NCBI GenBank assembly: GCA_937863995.1
Contig: CALMIK010000094.1
Location: forward strand, 1-43,785
Source of the DNA: an uncultured Chelatococcus sp.
Lineage (GTDB): Bacteria > Pseudomonadota > Alphaproteobacteria > Rhizobiales > Beijerinckiaceae
Direction: 5' to 3'
DNA: 43,785 nt
A program made the translations under genes and the position numbers. A model generated the notes under the pieces. That model was given only the letters and a program-made list of their open reading frames with translations, had not been told where the DNA came from and ran no database searches. The first letter of the stretch is position 1; every line of letters begins with the position of its first letter. Of the stretch, positions 35,164-43,159 are shown in pieces.

Positions 35164-36368
35164 ATCAGCCGCTCGAACGCACGGCGCACCGCGCCCGTCG
35201 CCCATTCGAAAACGGCGTCGAAGGCGCGCCTGTGCAGGCTGCCCTGCGTCACCGCCTCGCCGGTTTCCAGCGGCGTGTCCAGCATGCGCAGCGCTCCGCG
35301 CTGCACTTCGAGGCGGCCAAGCGCCGCCCCCTTCTCCACCGGCGCGATCACGGGGCCTTGATAGACGATGCGCGCCGACAAGCGCTCTTCCGACCCGCGT
35401 TGCACAAGCACCTCGACCGGCACCGGCGACACCAGCGTCACGCTGCCCTTGTCGCCGCCGAACACCGACGCTTCGCCCACCACCTCGCCCGCCGCGAACA
35501 ACCGCCGCAGCTCGAACGAACGCAGGCCCCAGTCGAGCAGCTTGCGCGCTTCCTGATCCCGTTCGCGCGCCGTCTTGGCCCCCGACACCACGACGATGAG
35601 CCGCTGGCCGTCGAGCAGCGCGGAACCGACAAGCCCGAAACCGGCGCGCTCGGTAAAGCCGGTCAGGAACCCGTCCGCGCCGACGTTGAGCGCCAACAGC
35701 GGGTTGCGGTTGCGCTGGGTGATCTTGTTCCAGCTGAACTCGGGCTCGGCGAAAATCTTGTAAAGTTCGGGGTAGGTCGCGATGACGTGCCGGGCGAGAT
35801 GCGCGAGATCGCGCGCCGTGGTGCTCTGGCCTTCCGCCTCAAGCCCGGAGGCGTTGACGAAACTGGAGGCCTTGAGGCCGATGGCCTGCGCGCGGCGGTT
35901 CATGATGCGCGTGAAAGCCGTCTCGGTGCCGGAAACGCCCTCGGCGAGGATGATCGCCGCATCGTTACCGGAGGGCACAAGGAGGCCGCGCAGCAGGTCC
36001 GACACCGCGATGTTGCTGTTGACGGAAGCGAACATCGCCGTTGAGCGCGACGGCGCGCCGCCGGTGCGCCACGCATATTCGGACACGTAGAATTGCTTGT
36101 CGGGAGCGAGCCGCCCCTCGCTCAGCTCATGAAACAGCACCTCGGCCGTCATGATCTTGACGAGGCTCGCCGGCTCGAAAGGTTCGTCCGCGCCCCTCTC
36201 GAACAGCACGGTGCCCGTGCCGACATCGACGAGCAGGGCACGCGGCAGCTCGGTCTGGAAAGACTGCGCCCCGGCCTGTCCGGACAGCACAGCGGCAAGA
36301 GCGAGCACGGACATCAGCACCGCCAGCCGCAGCACGATATTCCCGTCCATGCGCATCACGTCCACCAT
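35160..36368 (-). CDS. D-alanyl-D-alanine carboxypeptidase family protein, altered KTG motif
   Basis: A 402-residue PBP5/DacC-type protein with a signal peptide (residues 1-35, AGAQS). The active-site SLVK (Ser68, Lys71) and SGN (Ser133-Asn135) are present. The third motif, normally KTG, reads LTG (Leu235-Thr236-Gly237, in GADGFLTGFTE), and the codon CTG is clear. A C-terminal PBP5-C beta domain and an amphipathic end for membrane attachment follow. Such enzymes trim the terminal D-Ala from pentapeptides; with Lys replaced, activity or beta-lactam binding may be changed. It follows rlpA after 43 bases. In-frame ATGs four and six codons inside are alternative starts. Confidence 0.92.
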   Translation of the reverse strand: MVDVMRMDGNIVLRLAVLMSVLALAAVLSGQAGAQSFQTELPRALLVDVGTGTVLFERGADEPFEPASLVKIMTAEVLFHELSEGRLAPDKQFYVSEYAWRTGGAPSRSTAMFASVNSNIAVSDLLRGLLVPSGNDAAIILAEGVSGTETAFTRIMNRRAQAIGLKASSFVNASGLEAEGQSTTARDLAHLARHVIATYPELYKIFAEPEFSWNKITQRNRNPLLALNVGADGFLTGFTERAGFGLVGSALLDGQRLIVVVSGAKTARERDQEARKLLDWGLRSFELRRLFAAGEVVGEASVFGGDKGSVTLVSPVPVEVLVQRGSEERLSARIVYQGPVIAPVEKGAALGRLEVQRGALRMLDTPLETGEAVTQGSLHRRAFDAVFEWATGAVRRAFERLI

Positions 36369-36411
36369 CCGCGGCCTGACGCGCCGCTCCTCCGGCCGTC
36401 ACCGGCGGTCA

Positions 36412-37848
36412 TCACTGCCGGCGATCGGCCCCGAAGGACACGAAGCGCTGCGGCGTGAGCTGCGACAACGGCATCGGTTCAAAGTAGACGCCGGCCCGAT
36501 CCTTGCCCGTGGGGCTGGTGGGAGCGGGCTCGGCCAGGTTAGCCACCAGCGCGCGGCGTCCGCCCTGGACGGGCGCGGGCATTTGCTCGGCGACGCCGGG
36601 CAGCGACAGCAGCGTGCGCCTGCGGCCGAGTTCGGCCGGACGGGACGGCGGCAGCGGCACGCCCACGCCGACCTCCTGCACGAGATCAGTCAGCGATGAG
36701 TTCTGTACCGGCGCGGGAGCATCGGCGAAAGCCAGCGTCTGCGGCGGCGCGACGAGGGTGCGGGCGCGCGGCGCGGCGGCGGGCTGGGCGGCGACAGGTT
36801 GCGGAAGCGCCGCGACCTCCACCGGAGCCGCGACCGGCGCGGCGGCGGGAACGTGCGTCTCGGCCGGGCGCGCGACGAGCGTGCGCGACGACGGGCGCGT
36901 ATCGGCATGCACCGGCTCGGGAGCGGGCACGGGCAGCGGCACAGGCGCGGCGGCCGCAACGGGCGCGGTGACCGGCGCATCCGGCTCGGCGGCGGCGGCC
37001 TGGGTCGCGGGGGCCTGCGGCAATTCGGCGCTCGCCACCATTACAGGAGCGGGCGCGGGAATGGCGGGAACGGTTGCGGGCGCGGCCGGAGCCATCGTCG
37101 GCACGAGCGCGGGAACCGCGGCCGGCGCATCGGCGTTGAGGGTTGCGAGAAGCTTGCGGTCGTCGCTGCCGCCAAGCGAGGCGCGGCCCATGTACTCCAC
37201 CTTGACCCGGGCCGTGCCCTGGCGATGGAAATCGAGCGCCTCGGCGGCGTTCTTCGACAGGTCGATCAGCCGGTTGCTGTGGAAGGGGCCGCGATCGTTG
37301 ACGCGCACGATCATGGAGCGCTGGTTGCTGAGGTTGGTGACGCGCACGTAGCTCGGCAGCGGCAGCGTGGGATGGGCGGCGACGAAGGAGTGCTTGTCGA
37401 AGACTTCGCCGTTGGCCGTCTTGCGGCCGTGGAAGGCGGCTCCGTACCAGGAGGCGGTGCCGACGGCCACGTAATCGTCGTTCTCGGTCGGGACGAACTG
37501 CCTGCCGGCGACCTTGTAGGGCTTGCCGACCATGGCGCGGCCGCCGCCCTTGGGCACCTTGGCGCCGCTGGTCACGACACGCGGGCTGGGTTTCACGCCG
37601 TATTTGGGATCGACCTGGGCGGGAGCGCTCGCGGAGGTGCCGCCGGTGGACCGCGTGGCGGAGCTGCAGTTGGCGAGCCCGAGCGCCACGACCGACACGG
37701 CGAGAAGCCGCAGCGGGGTTACGAGGGAGCGTATGGAAGCGATGGGGTATCGCGGTTCGACGGGTGGCGGCGCATCGGCCGCGTCAGCGCTATATGCACG
37801 AGTCGTGATGGTGGCTCGTTTCGTCAACCGCATAGGTCCGTCCCGCAT
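36412..37848 (-). CDS. rlpA: RlpA-like septal ring lytic transglycosylase lipoprotein
   Basis: A 478-residue protein with lipobox-like LANC (Cys61; Asn at -1 is unusual) and a double-psi beta-barrel RlpA domain at about residues 128-225. GTASWYG, HGRKTANGEVFD, PSYVRVTNL and VNDRGPF (Asp185, the catalytic acid in Pseudomonas RlpA) are all present. The remaining 250 residues are Ala/Pro-rich repeats, and no SPOR domain for denuded glycan is visible. I chose the ATG at 37848 because GAGGG lies six bases before it; codons at 37929 (TTG) or 37833 are possible. It heads the leftward operon. The 114-base spacer beyond 37929 holds two hairpins. Confidence 0.88.
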   Translation of the reverse strand: MRDGPMRLTKRATITTRAYSADAADAPPPVEPRYPIASIRSLVTPLRLLAVSVVALGLANCSSATRSTGGTSASAPAQVDPKYGVKPSPRVVTSGAKVPKGGGRAMVGKPYKVAGRQFVPTENDDYVAVGTASWYGAAFHGRKTANGEVFDKHSFVAAHPTLPLPSYVRVTNLSNQRSMIVRVNDRGPFHSNRLIDLSKNAAEALDFHRQGTARVKVEYMGRASLGGSDDRKLLATLNADAPAAVPALVPTMAPAAPATVPAIPAPAPVMVASAELPQAPATQAAAAEPDAPVTAPVAAAAPVPLPVPAPEPVHADTRPSSRTLVARPAETHVPAAAPVAAPVEVAALPQPVAAQPAAAPRARTLVAPPQTLAFADAPAPVQNSSLTDLVQEVGVGVPLPPSRPAELGRRRTLLSLPGVAEQMPAPVQGGRRALVANLAEPAPTSPTGKDRAGVYFEPMPLSQLTPQRFVSFGADRRQ

Positions 37849-37975
37849 GATAGCCCTCATCGTATCGCGTATGCCGACTGGCGCCCGACGCACTCGCGCA
37901 CCGAAGCCCATGACACGATAAGGGACCAACTTCGTTGACAGAACGTTAACAACACCATTCCGCCATTGACAAGAG

Positions 37976-38042
37976 GGGAATGGGGCATCCCCATTCCCAG
38001 AATTGTAAATTGGTTACCGGCGCAAGTACGCGCCGGTAAACC
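37976..38042. terminator. two hairpins downstream of the nucleotidase gene
   Basis: Hairpin 1: GGGAATGGGG (37976-37985) with CCCCATTCCC (37989-37998), perfect with a three-base loop. Hairpin 2: GGTTACCGGCGC (38012-38023) with GCGCCGGTAAACC (38030-38042), one bulged base. Hairpin 2 directly follows the stop of the leftward gene at 38044 and is followed by an AATTT tract, so it may terminate that transcript; hairpin 1 may back it up. Confidence 0.55.
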
Positions 38043-38043
38043 T

Positions 38044-40905
38044 TTATGCCAGCCAGTCGCCGGCGACAAGCCTGTCGCCGTTGAGCTGGAACTCGGCACT
38101 GTGGACGAACGCCTGGCCGACGAGCGCGACATTCACGCCCTTCTCGTCGATCTGACCGACCCAGTAAGCCTTGCCCGCGGCATCGGCCGCGCGGCCGAGC
38201 ACGTCGTTGTAGAGGTCTTCCACCACTTCGGCGGTGGACTTGCCGGCGCGGGCGTTCCGGGCCTCGTCGCTGGAGGCGATGGCCGTCGCGATCGCGCCGA
38301 ACTCGGAGCCGGCGAGGCTCTGGCCCACCCAGAAGCCGAAGCCGTCCGCGTCGCCCTCGGCCGAACGGTCGAGAAGGGCGCGGTAGAGGCCGGCGATCTC
38401 GGTCTGGTCGGTGGCGAACAGGATGCGGATATCGTCGGCGAAGGAAACGGCCTGCACGTTGACGACCCGCGTCTCGGTGCCGTTCAGGTTGTCGGCGATG
38501 ACGGCGGCGTGCCCTTCGGCCGAGACCGTGTAGCGGGAAGCCGGGCCTTCGAGCAGCAGGGCGTCGACGCCCGTGCCGCCGTCGACGAAGTCGTTGCCGC
38601 GGCCGGCGAAGATGCGGTTGTCGCCGGCATTGCCGCGGATGGTGTTGTCGAGCACGCTGTCGACGACCGAAGCGTTGCCGATACCCGTCAGGAAGACGTT
38701 CTCGACGTTCTCCGGCAGGACCAGGAGATCGCCGCCAGCGTGGAACACGTTGTCGATGGCGTCGGTGCCGTGAGCGACGCCGAGCTTCGATCCGTTATAG
38801 ACGGTGATGTCGTTGCCGCCGTTCTCGTTTTCCTTGACGACCGTGTCGGCGTAGATGGCCTTCACCACGCGGGTGTCGCCCGACGCCGGGGTATCGGCCT
38901 CGTTGAACGCCGTCTCCTTGTAATTGGCCGCCAGATATTCGGCGAAGGCGTCCTGCTCGGTGCCGGCCTTGGCGAAGTCGGCCTCGCCCGGCGCATCCTT
39001 CAGCGCCTCGGTGAGCAGCACCAGCCCGGTGCCCTCGACGCGGTAGTTGGTGAAGGCCGTGTAGCCGTCGCCGCCGTTGGCGAGATAGGTCAGCGTCACC
39101 ACCTTGATGGCGCGGTCGGCATCGCCCTGGAACACGCCGCCGGAAACCAGCGTGTCGACCACGTTGCCGTCCTCGCCGAGAACCTCGAGCGACACCACGC
39201 GGCTGCGGGCGGGAAGCTCGGTGTCGTACACGACGCGCACGCCGCCGATCTGCGGGAAGGAACCCGGCGTGGCGCCCGGACGCACGCCCGAGAGGCCCTG
39301 CTCGAAGACGGCCACGAGGCCCTCCGCCGTCAGCGTGACGATGGCGAGATCGTTGTTGAAGCGCAGCGAGTTGACGATGTCGAGCTGCGAGATGTCGCCC
39401 TCGAGCTTGCCGGCGCCGGGGTTGGCCGCCGGCGGCGCGAGCACCGCCTCGCCGCCCACGGCGTTGATGAAGCCGATGGCGTCGCGAATGCCGCCGCCGT
39501 TCTTGATCGACACCAGCACGCCCGTATCGACCTTGCGCGCCTCGGCCAGATTGGCGTCGGCGGTGAGGTTGCCGAGATTGGTCTCCTCGGTGCGCACCGC
39601 GCTGCGGCGGCCTTCCAGGAACACGTCCGTGCGGCCGAAGATGTTGCCGTCCTGCTCCTGGATGACGGTGCCGATGCCCTTGGAAACGCGCTCGCCGTTC
39701 TCGCCCTTGGCGCCCCAGATGATCTGATCGACGAGATCGCCCTTGGAGCCGGCAGCGAACGGATCGTTGCCCTCGCCCCACAGCTCGGCCACCTTCTCGT
39801 CGGTGGTGACGTAGGCGCCGTTGATGGTGTTGTCGAGCTTGTCGAGCACGATGCGGCCATCGGCGTCGAACTCGACCACGAGGCGGCCGACGTAGGAGAA
39901 TTCGTTGTCGGTGTTGACGATCAGCAGCGGATCGCCGTTCTTGTTCTGCGAGACGATCGGATACGTGCCGCCGGCGGTGTCGCCATCGCGCAGCGTGTCG
40001 TTGGAGTCGGCGAGCAGCGTGTGCGAGCCGCCGGCCACGATGACGTCGACATGCTCCAGCAGCGGGGCGAGCTGTTGCTCGAGCTCGAGCTGCTGCAGGT
40101 GGCTCGACACGATCACTTTGTTGATGCTCGGATCGGCGGCGAGGATGCGCGCGACCTCGGCGTTGATCTGCTGGGCGAGCAGCGGGATGTCGTTATTGGT
40201 CGCGCCGATCACCTTCGTGTCGCCGGGCGACGAGATGGTGGCGAGGCCCTGGGTGGTGGCGGCGACGACGGCGATCTTCTCGCCGCCCTTGGTGATCACC
40301 GTGGAGGGGGCGATCTTCTTCTGCGCGTCGAGCGCGAAGGAGGACGCCTCGCGGATCTCGTTGGTGAACAGGTCGCGCAGGTTCGCGTCGCCGGAGAAGT
40401 CGAGGTTGGCCGACAGATACGGGAACAGCGTGCCGATGTTCACGTCGTCGGCGGTGCCGACCTTGCCGTCAGCGCCGGCGGCGGCGGCGATGATGTCGCG
40501 GATGGCGCTCGTGCCGGCATCGAACTCGTGGTTGCCGAAGGTCGCGGCCTCGACGCCGATGATGTTCTGGATGGCGACATCCGGACGGCCGGCAGCGGCG
40601 GCGAGCGCCGTGAAGATGACCTCTGCCTCGCCCTCGGAGAAGAACTGGCTGTACACCAGCCGCAGGGTGGTCGCCAGCGCGCTGTCGGCGCCGGACGCGT
40701 AGAACGGGCCGGGGATCCAGCCGTCGCCCGACGAGAGGATGAGCGTGTTGTCGTATTCGTCCTCGAGGATGTCGATGATGGCGGCGAAGTTGGCCGCCCG
40801 GTCGATCGCCTTGACGCCGGCCTCCCAGTCGGAGGCGTGCAGGAGCTGCAGGACGAAATTCGTCGACGCGATTTCGGAAATTGCGGATGCGGACGTGTCG
40901 GACAT
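38044..40905 (-). CDS. metallophosphatase/5'-nucleotidase with RTX-like and DUF4214 regions
   Basis: A 953-residue multidomain protein. Residues 17-330 are a calcineurin-like phosphatase with LLHASDWEAG, SSGDGW, FGNHEFD, SSHLQ and AGGSH; the first motif is D-x-E instead of D-x-H. Residues about 405-625 are the 5'-nucleotidase C-terminal domain (GNLTADANLAEA, NGGGIRD). Residues 755-785 resemble RTX calcium repeats (GNAGDNRIFAGRGNDF). The end holds two DUF4214 units (835-880 and 895-940). There is no N-terminal signal peptide, which with the glycine-rich repeats suggests type I secretion; no such exporter is nearby. It probably scavenges phosphate from nucleotides outside the cell. GGAG stands eight bases before the ATG at 40905. 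Confidence 0.88.
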   Translation of the reverse strand: MSDTSASAISEIASTNFVLQLLHASDWEAGVKAIDRAANFAAIIDILEDEYDNTLILSSGDGWIPGPFYASGADSALATTLRLVYSQFFSEGEAEVIFTALAAAAGRPDVAIQNIIGVEAATFGNHEFDAGTSAIRDIIAAAAGADGKVGTADDVNIGTLFPYLSANLDFSGDANLRDLFTNEIREASSFALDAQKKIAPSTVITKGGEKIAVVAATTQGLATISSPGDTKVIGATNNDIPLLAQQINAEVARILAADPSINKVIVSSHLQQLELEQQLAPLLEHVDVIVAGGSHTLLADSNDTLRDGDTAGGTYPIVSQNKNGDPLLIVNTDNEFSYVGRLVVEFDADGRIVLDKLDNTINGAYVTTDEKVAELWGEGNDPFAAGSKGDLVDQIIWGAKGENGERVSKGIGTVIQEQDGNIFGRTDVFLEGRRSAVRTEETNLGNLTADANLAEARKVDTGVLVSIKNGGGIRDAIGFINAVGGEAVLAPPAANPGAGKLEGDISQLDIVNSLRFNNDLAIVTLTAEGLVAVFEQGLSGVRPGATPGSFPQIGGVRVVYDTELPARSRVVSLEVLGEDGNVVDTLVSGGVFQGDADRAIKVVTLTYLANGGDGYTAFTNYRVEGTGLVLLTEALKDAPGEADFAKAGTEQDAFAEYLAANYKETAFNEADTPASGDTRVVKAIYADTVVKENENGGNDITVYNGSKLGVAHGTDAIDNVFHAGGDLLVLPENVENVFLTGIGNASVVDSVLDNTIRGNAGDNRIFAGRGNDFVDGGTGVDALLLEGPASRYTVSAEGHAAVIADNLNGTETRVVNVQAVSFADDIRILFATDQTEIAGLYRALLDRSAEGDADGFGFWVGQSLAGSEFGAIATAIASSDEARNARAGKSTAEVVEDLYNDVLGRAADAAGKAYWVGQIDEKGVNVALVGQAFVHSAEFQLNGDRLVAGDWLA

Positions 40906-41193
40906 GAAACAGCTCCGTGAAGATAAGGACCGGCGAGGCGGACTCGGGAAGGCGGAATGGCGGAAACGGCCCATGGGGCGCCCGTGAAGAGCCCGCCGGC
41001 TCAGCGCCCCATGTTTGGCAACCGCCTGAAACTGAACAAAGATTGCTATTAATCAGCAAACACGCGCGCAGATTGCCATAATCATCTGACATATTTATGT
41101 ATATTGATGAACACCCCTGTTATCACTGTATAAATATGAGGTCTTATTTGACTATGCAGGCGACCGCATGCCGAAGAGGCTTGCGGGCACGCC
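40906..41193 (-). other. AT-rich upstream region of the nucleotidase gene
   Basis: No gene. Bases 41030-41150 are strikingly AT-rich compared with the window and contain a small palindrome ACATATTTATGT. This is the likely promoter region of the leftward nucleotidase gene, but I could not settle on one -35/-10 pair or a Pho box. Composition suggests a regulated or recently acquired gene. Confidence 0.5.
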
Positions 41194-41197
41194 AAAA

Positions 41198-41240
41198 CAA
41201 AAGGCGCCCCGAAGCAATCGGAGCGCCTTTTGTTTCGTTT
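41198..41240. terminator. strong terminator between GH25 and nucleotidase genes
   Basis: CAAAAGGCGCCCCGA (41198-41212) pairs with TCGGAGCGCCTTTTG (41218-41232), with one mismatch and a five-base loop. On the plus strand it is followed by TTTCGTTTTTT; on the minus strand by GTTTTGG. It lies past the end of the leftward GH25 gene and can stop transcription in both directions. Confidence 0.85.
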
Positions 41241-41314
41241 TTTGCGTTACGCCGGGCCTGAACTTGCCGCGGGCCTGAATTTACAGCCTGCACAGGACTT
41301 GGGCTTGCCGCGCC

Positions 41315-42049
41315 CTACAGATCGCCGGACTTGAAGCGTTCCCACATATGGGCGGTGCCGAAGAAGGCGTTGCGGTCGACCGGCTCCTTGATGCCGTCGA
41401 TGGCGCCCTTGGCCGTATACTGCCAGAAGTACCAGCGGCGCCCGTCGAAGCGCGGGGTCGGATAGCGCGGAATGCTGCGCACCCAGAGCGGATAACGCTC
41501 GAAGCCGCCCTTGATCACGTCGTTGAAGAAGGTGATGTCGGTGTAGATGACCGGCCGCTTGCCGAAGTGCTGCTCCATGGCGTCGAGCATGATCTGCATC
41601 TTCTCGATGGCGCGGGCGCGCGGAATCTTTTGCGCGCAGGTCTTGGAGTGGCCGTTCCATTCCACATCCAGCACCGGCGGCAGCGCGTCGGGATCGACGG
41701 GCACGTTGGCGATGAACCACGCCGCCTGCTCCTCCGCCGACCTGCACCAGTAGGTGAAGTGGTAGGCGCCGCGCGGCACGTGGGCTTCCTTGGCCGCATA
41801 CCAGTTCTGGAGGAACAGCCTGTCGAGGTGGTCGCCGCCCTCGGTCGCCTTGATCCAGGCGAAGGCGACGCCGCTGCGCCGCACGTTCATCCAGTCGATG
41901 TCGCCCTGCCATTTCGACACGTCGATGCCGTGGATGGGGAAATCGGCGGGCACCGGCTCGCGGGTCTTGGTGGCGCAGGCCGTGACCACAAGCGCCATCA
42001 GCGCAACAGCCAGGGGCTTCAGGAACCGGCTGGAACAGAATTTTGGCAT
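41315..42049 (-). CDS. GH25 family lysozyme-like lipoprotein
   Basis: A 244-residue glycoside hydrolase family 25 protein, predicted to cut the MurNAc-GlcNAc bond. The N-terminus is a lipoprotein signal ending VVTAC (Cys25). The catalytic barrel starts GIDVSKWQGDIDW (Asp43) and has PPVLDVEWNGH (Asp128, Glu130, the catalytic acids) and VIYTDITFF, with ATEGGDHLD as the first loop. An ATG 22 codons upstream (42115) would spoil the signal peptide, so 42049 is preferred although its ribosome site is weak. GH25 enzymes are often phage or toxin lysins, but the lipobox suggests a resident envelope enzyme. It is divergent from aqpZ. Confidence 0.92.
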   Translation of the reverse strand: MPKFCSSRFLKPLAVALMALVVTACATKTREPVPADFPIHGIDVSKWQGDIDWMNVRRSGVAFAWIKATEGGDHLDRLFLQNWYAAKEAHVPRGAYHFTYWCRSAEEQAAWFIANVPVDPDALPPVLDVEWNGHSKTCAQKIPRARAIEKMQIMLDAMEQHFGKRPVIYTDITFFNDVIKGGFERYPLWVRSIPRYPTPRFDGRRWYFWQYTAKGAIDGIKEPVDRNAFFGTAHMWERFKSGDL

Positions 42050-42399
42050 GGCGACGCGACCCGCTTCAAAGGGACTGGAACATGAAAATGCGCCCGAGGC
42101 CGGTGCGCCTGACATTCATCGAGGCGCGGTCCCCATGAAGAATCGCGCCACTTGCCCGCACCATTGCCCGGCTCCGGTTAAGACCGCATGAATCCTGCAC
42201 CCATTGCGCGCAAAACAGCTCCAGACATCCCGAAGCGGCGACGCCCGACCGTGGCACGATGGGCACAACGTATTTCAATCTCCGTATTCAAGAGCCGGGC
42301 CATATGGAATCGGAAATTATACTTGTAAAGTTGCATCAAAATGCACCGAGGGGGCGTGCTGCATTCGTTTCCATGTCCACCCGAAATCAGGAGCTTATA
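42050..42399. other. divergent intergenic region GH25 / aqpZ
   Basis: 350 bases without a supported gene. The in-frame extension of aqpZ from 42259 has no conserved sequence. TATACT at 42318-42323 could be a -10 box for aqpZ, but no good -35 is 16-18 bases upstream. A TTGCGCGCAA palindrome lies near 42205. Composition is lower in GC after 42280. Confidence 0.5.
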
Positions 42400-43131
42400 A
42401 TGAGCGATGGTGTTTCGAACGCGAATAGAAGTTTGACAAAGCCCCTCGTGGCCGAATTCCTCGGCACGTTCTGGCTGGTGCTGGGCGGCGCGGGCAGCGC
42501 GGTTCTCGCCGCCGCCTTCCCCGAACTCGGCATCGGCTTCGCCGGCGTGGCGCTGGCCTTCGGCCTGACGGTCGTCACCGGCGCCTACGCGCTGGGGCAC
42601 ATCTCCGGCGGGCACTTCAACCCGGCCATCACCGCCGGCCTCGTGGCGGGCGGGCGCTTCCCCGCCAAGGATGCCGGCCCCTACATCATCGCGCAGGTCG
42701 CGGGCGCCATCGTGGCCGGCCTCGTGCTGTTCCTGATCGCCTCCGGCAAGGCGGACTTCTCCGCCTCCGCCAGCGGCTTTGCCTCCAACGGCTACGGCGC
42801 GCACTCCCCCGGCGGCTACTCCATCCTGTCGGCGATCCTGATCGAGTTCGTCCTGACCGCCTTCTTCCTCATCGTGATCTTCGGCGTGACCGACCCGCGC
42901 GCGCCGGCCGGCTTCGCGCCGCTCGCCATCGGTCTGGCGCTCACCCTCATCCATCTCATCAGCATCCCGGTCACCAACACTTCGGTGAACCCGGCGCGCT
43001 CCACGGGAGTGGCGCTGTTCCAGGGCGGATGGGCGATCGCGCAGCTGTGGCTGTTCTGGGTCGTGCCGCTGCTCGGCGGCGTCGCGGGCGGGCTGCTCTA
43101 CAAGTACCTGCTGGCCGACGACCGCAAATAA
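42400..43131 (+). CDS. aqpZ: aquaporin Z
   Basis: A 243-residue inner-membrane water channel. Both NPA loops are present: HFNPAIT (Asn74) and SVNPARS (Asn197). The selectivity-filter residues His185, Thr194 and Arg200 have the spacing of E. coli AqpZ, which marks a strict water channel rather than a glycerol facilitator. Six hydrophobic segments are visible. AGGAG lies six bases before the ATG at 42400, which decides the start against the longer open frame. It is convergent with the epimerase gene, 28 bases apart, without a clear terminator. Confidence 0.96.
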   Translation: MSDGVSNANRSLTKPLVAEFLGTFWLVLGGAGSAVLAAAFPELGIGFAGVALAFGLTVVTGAYALGHISGGHFNPAITAGLVAGGRFPAKDAGPYIIAQVAGAIVAGLVLFLIASGKADFSASASGFASNGYGAHSPGGYSILSAILIEFVLTAFFLIVIFGVTDPRAPAGFAPLAIGLALTLIHLISIPVTNTSVNPARSTGVALFQGGWAIAQLWLFWVVPLLGGVAGGLLYKYLLADDRK

Positions 43132-43159
43132 GGCGCCAGTCCGCGCCCGAGTCCGCGCA

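Noticed and set aside
37966..40920. 984-codon plus-strand frame
   Set aside because: Antisense of the nucleotidase/DUF4214 gene. The translation is low-complexity and without known motifs.
41315..42049. GH25 gene as a prophage lysin
   Set aside because: It has a lipoprotein signal and lies among chromosomal genes. No other phage genes are near.
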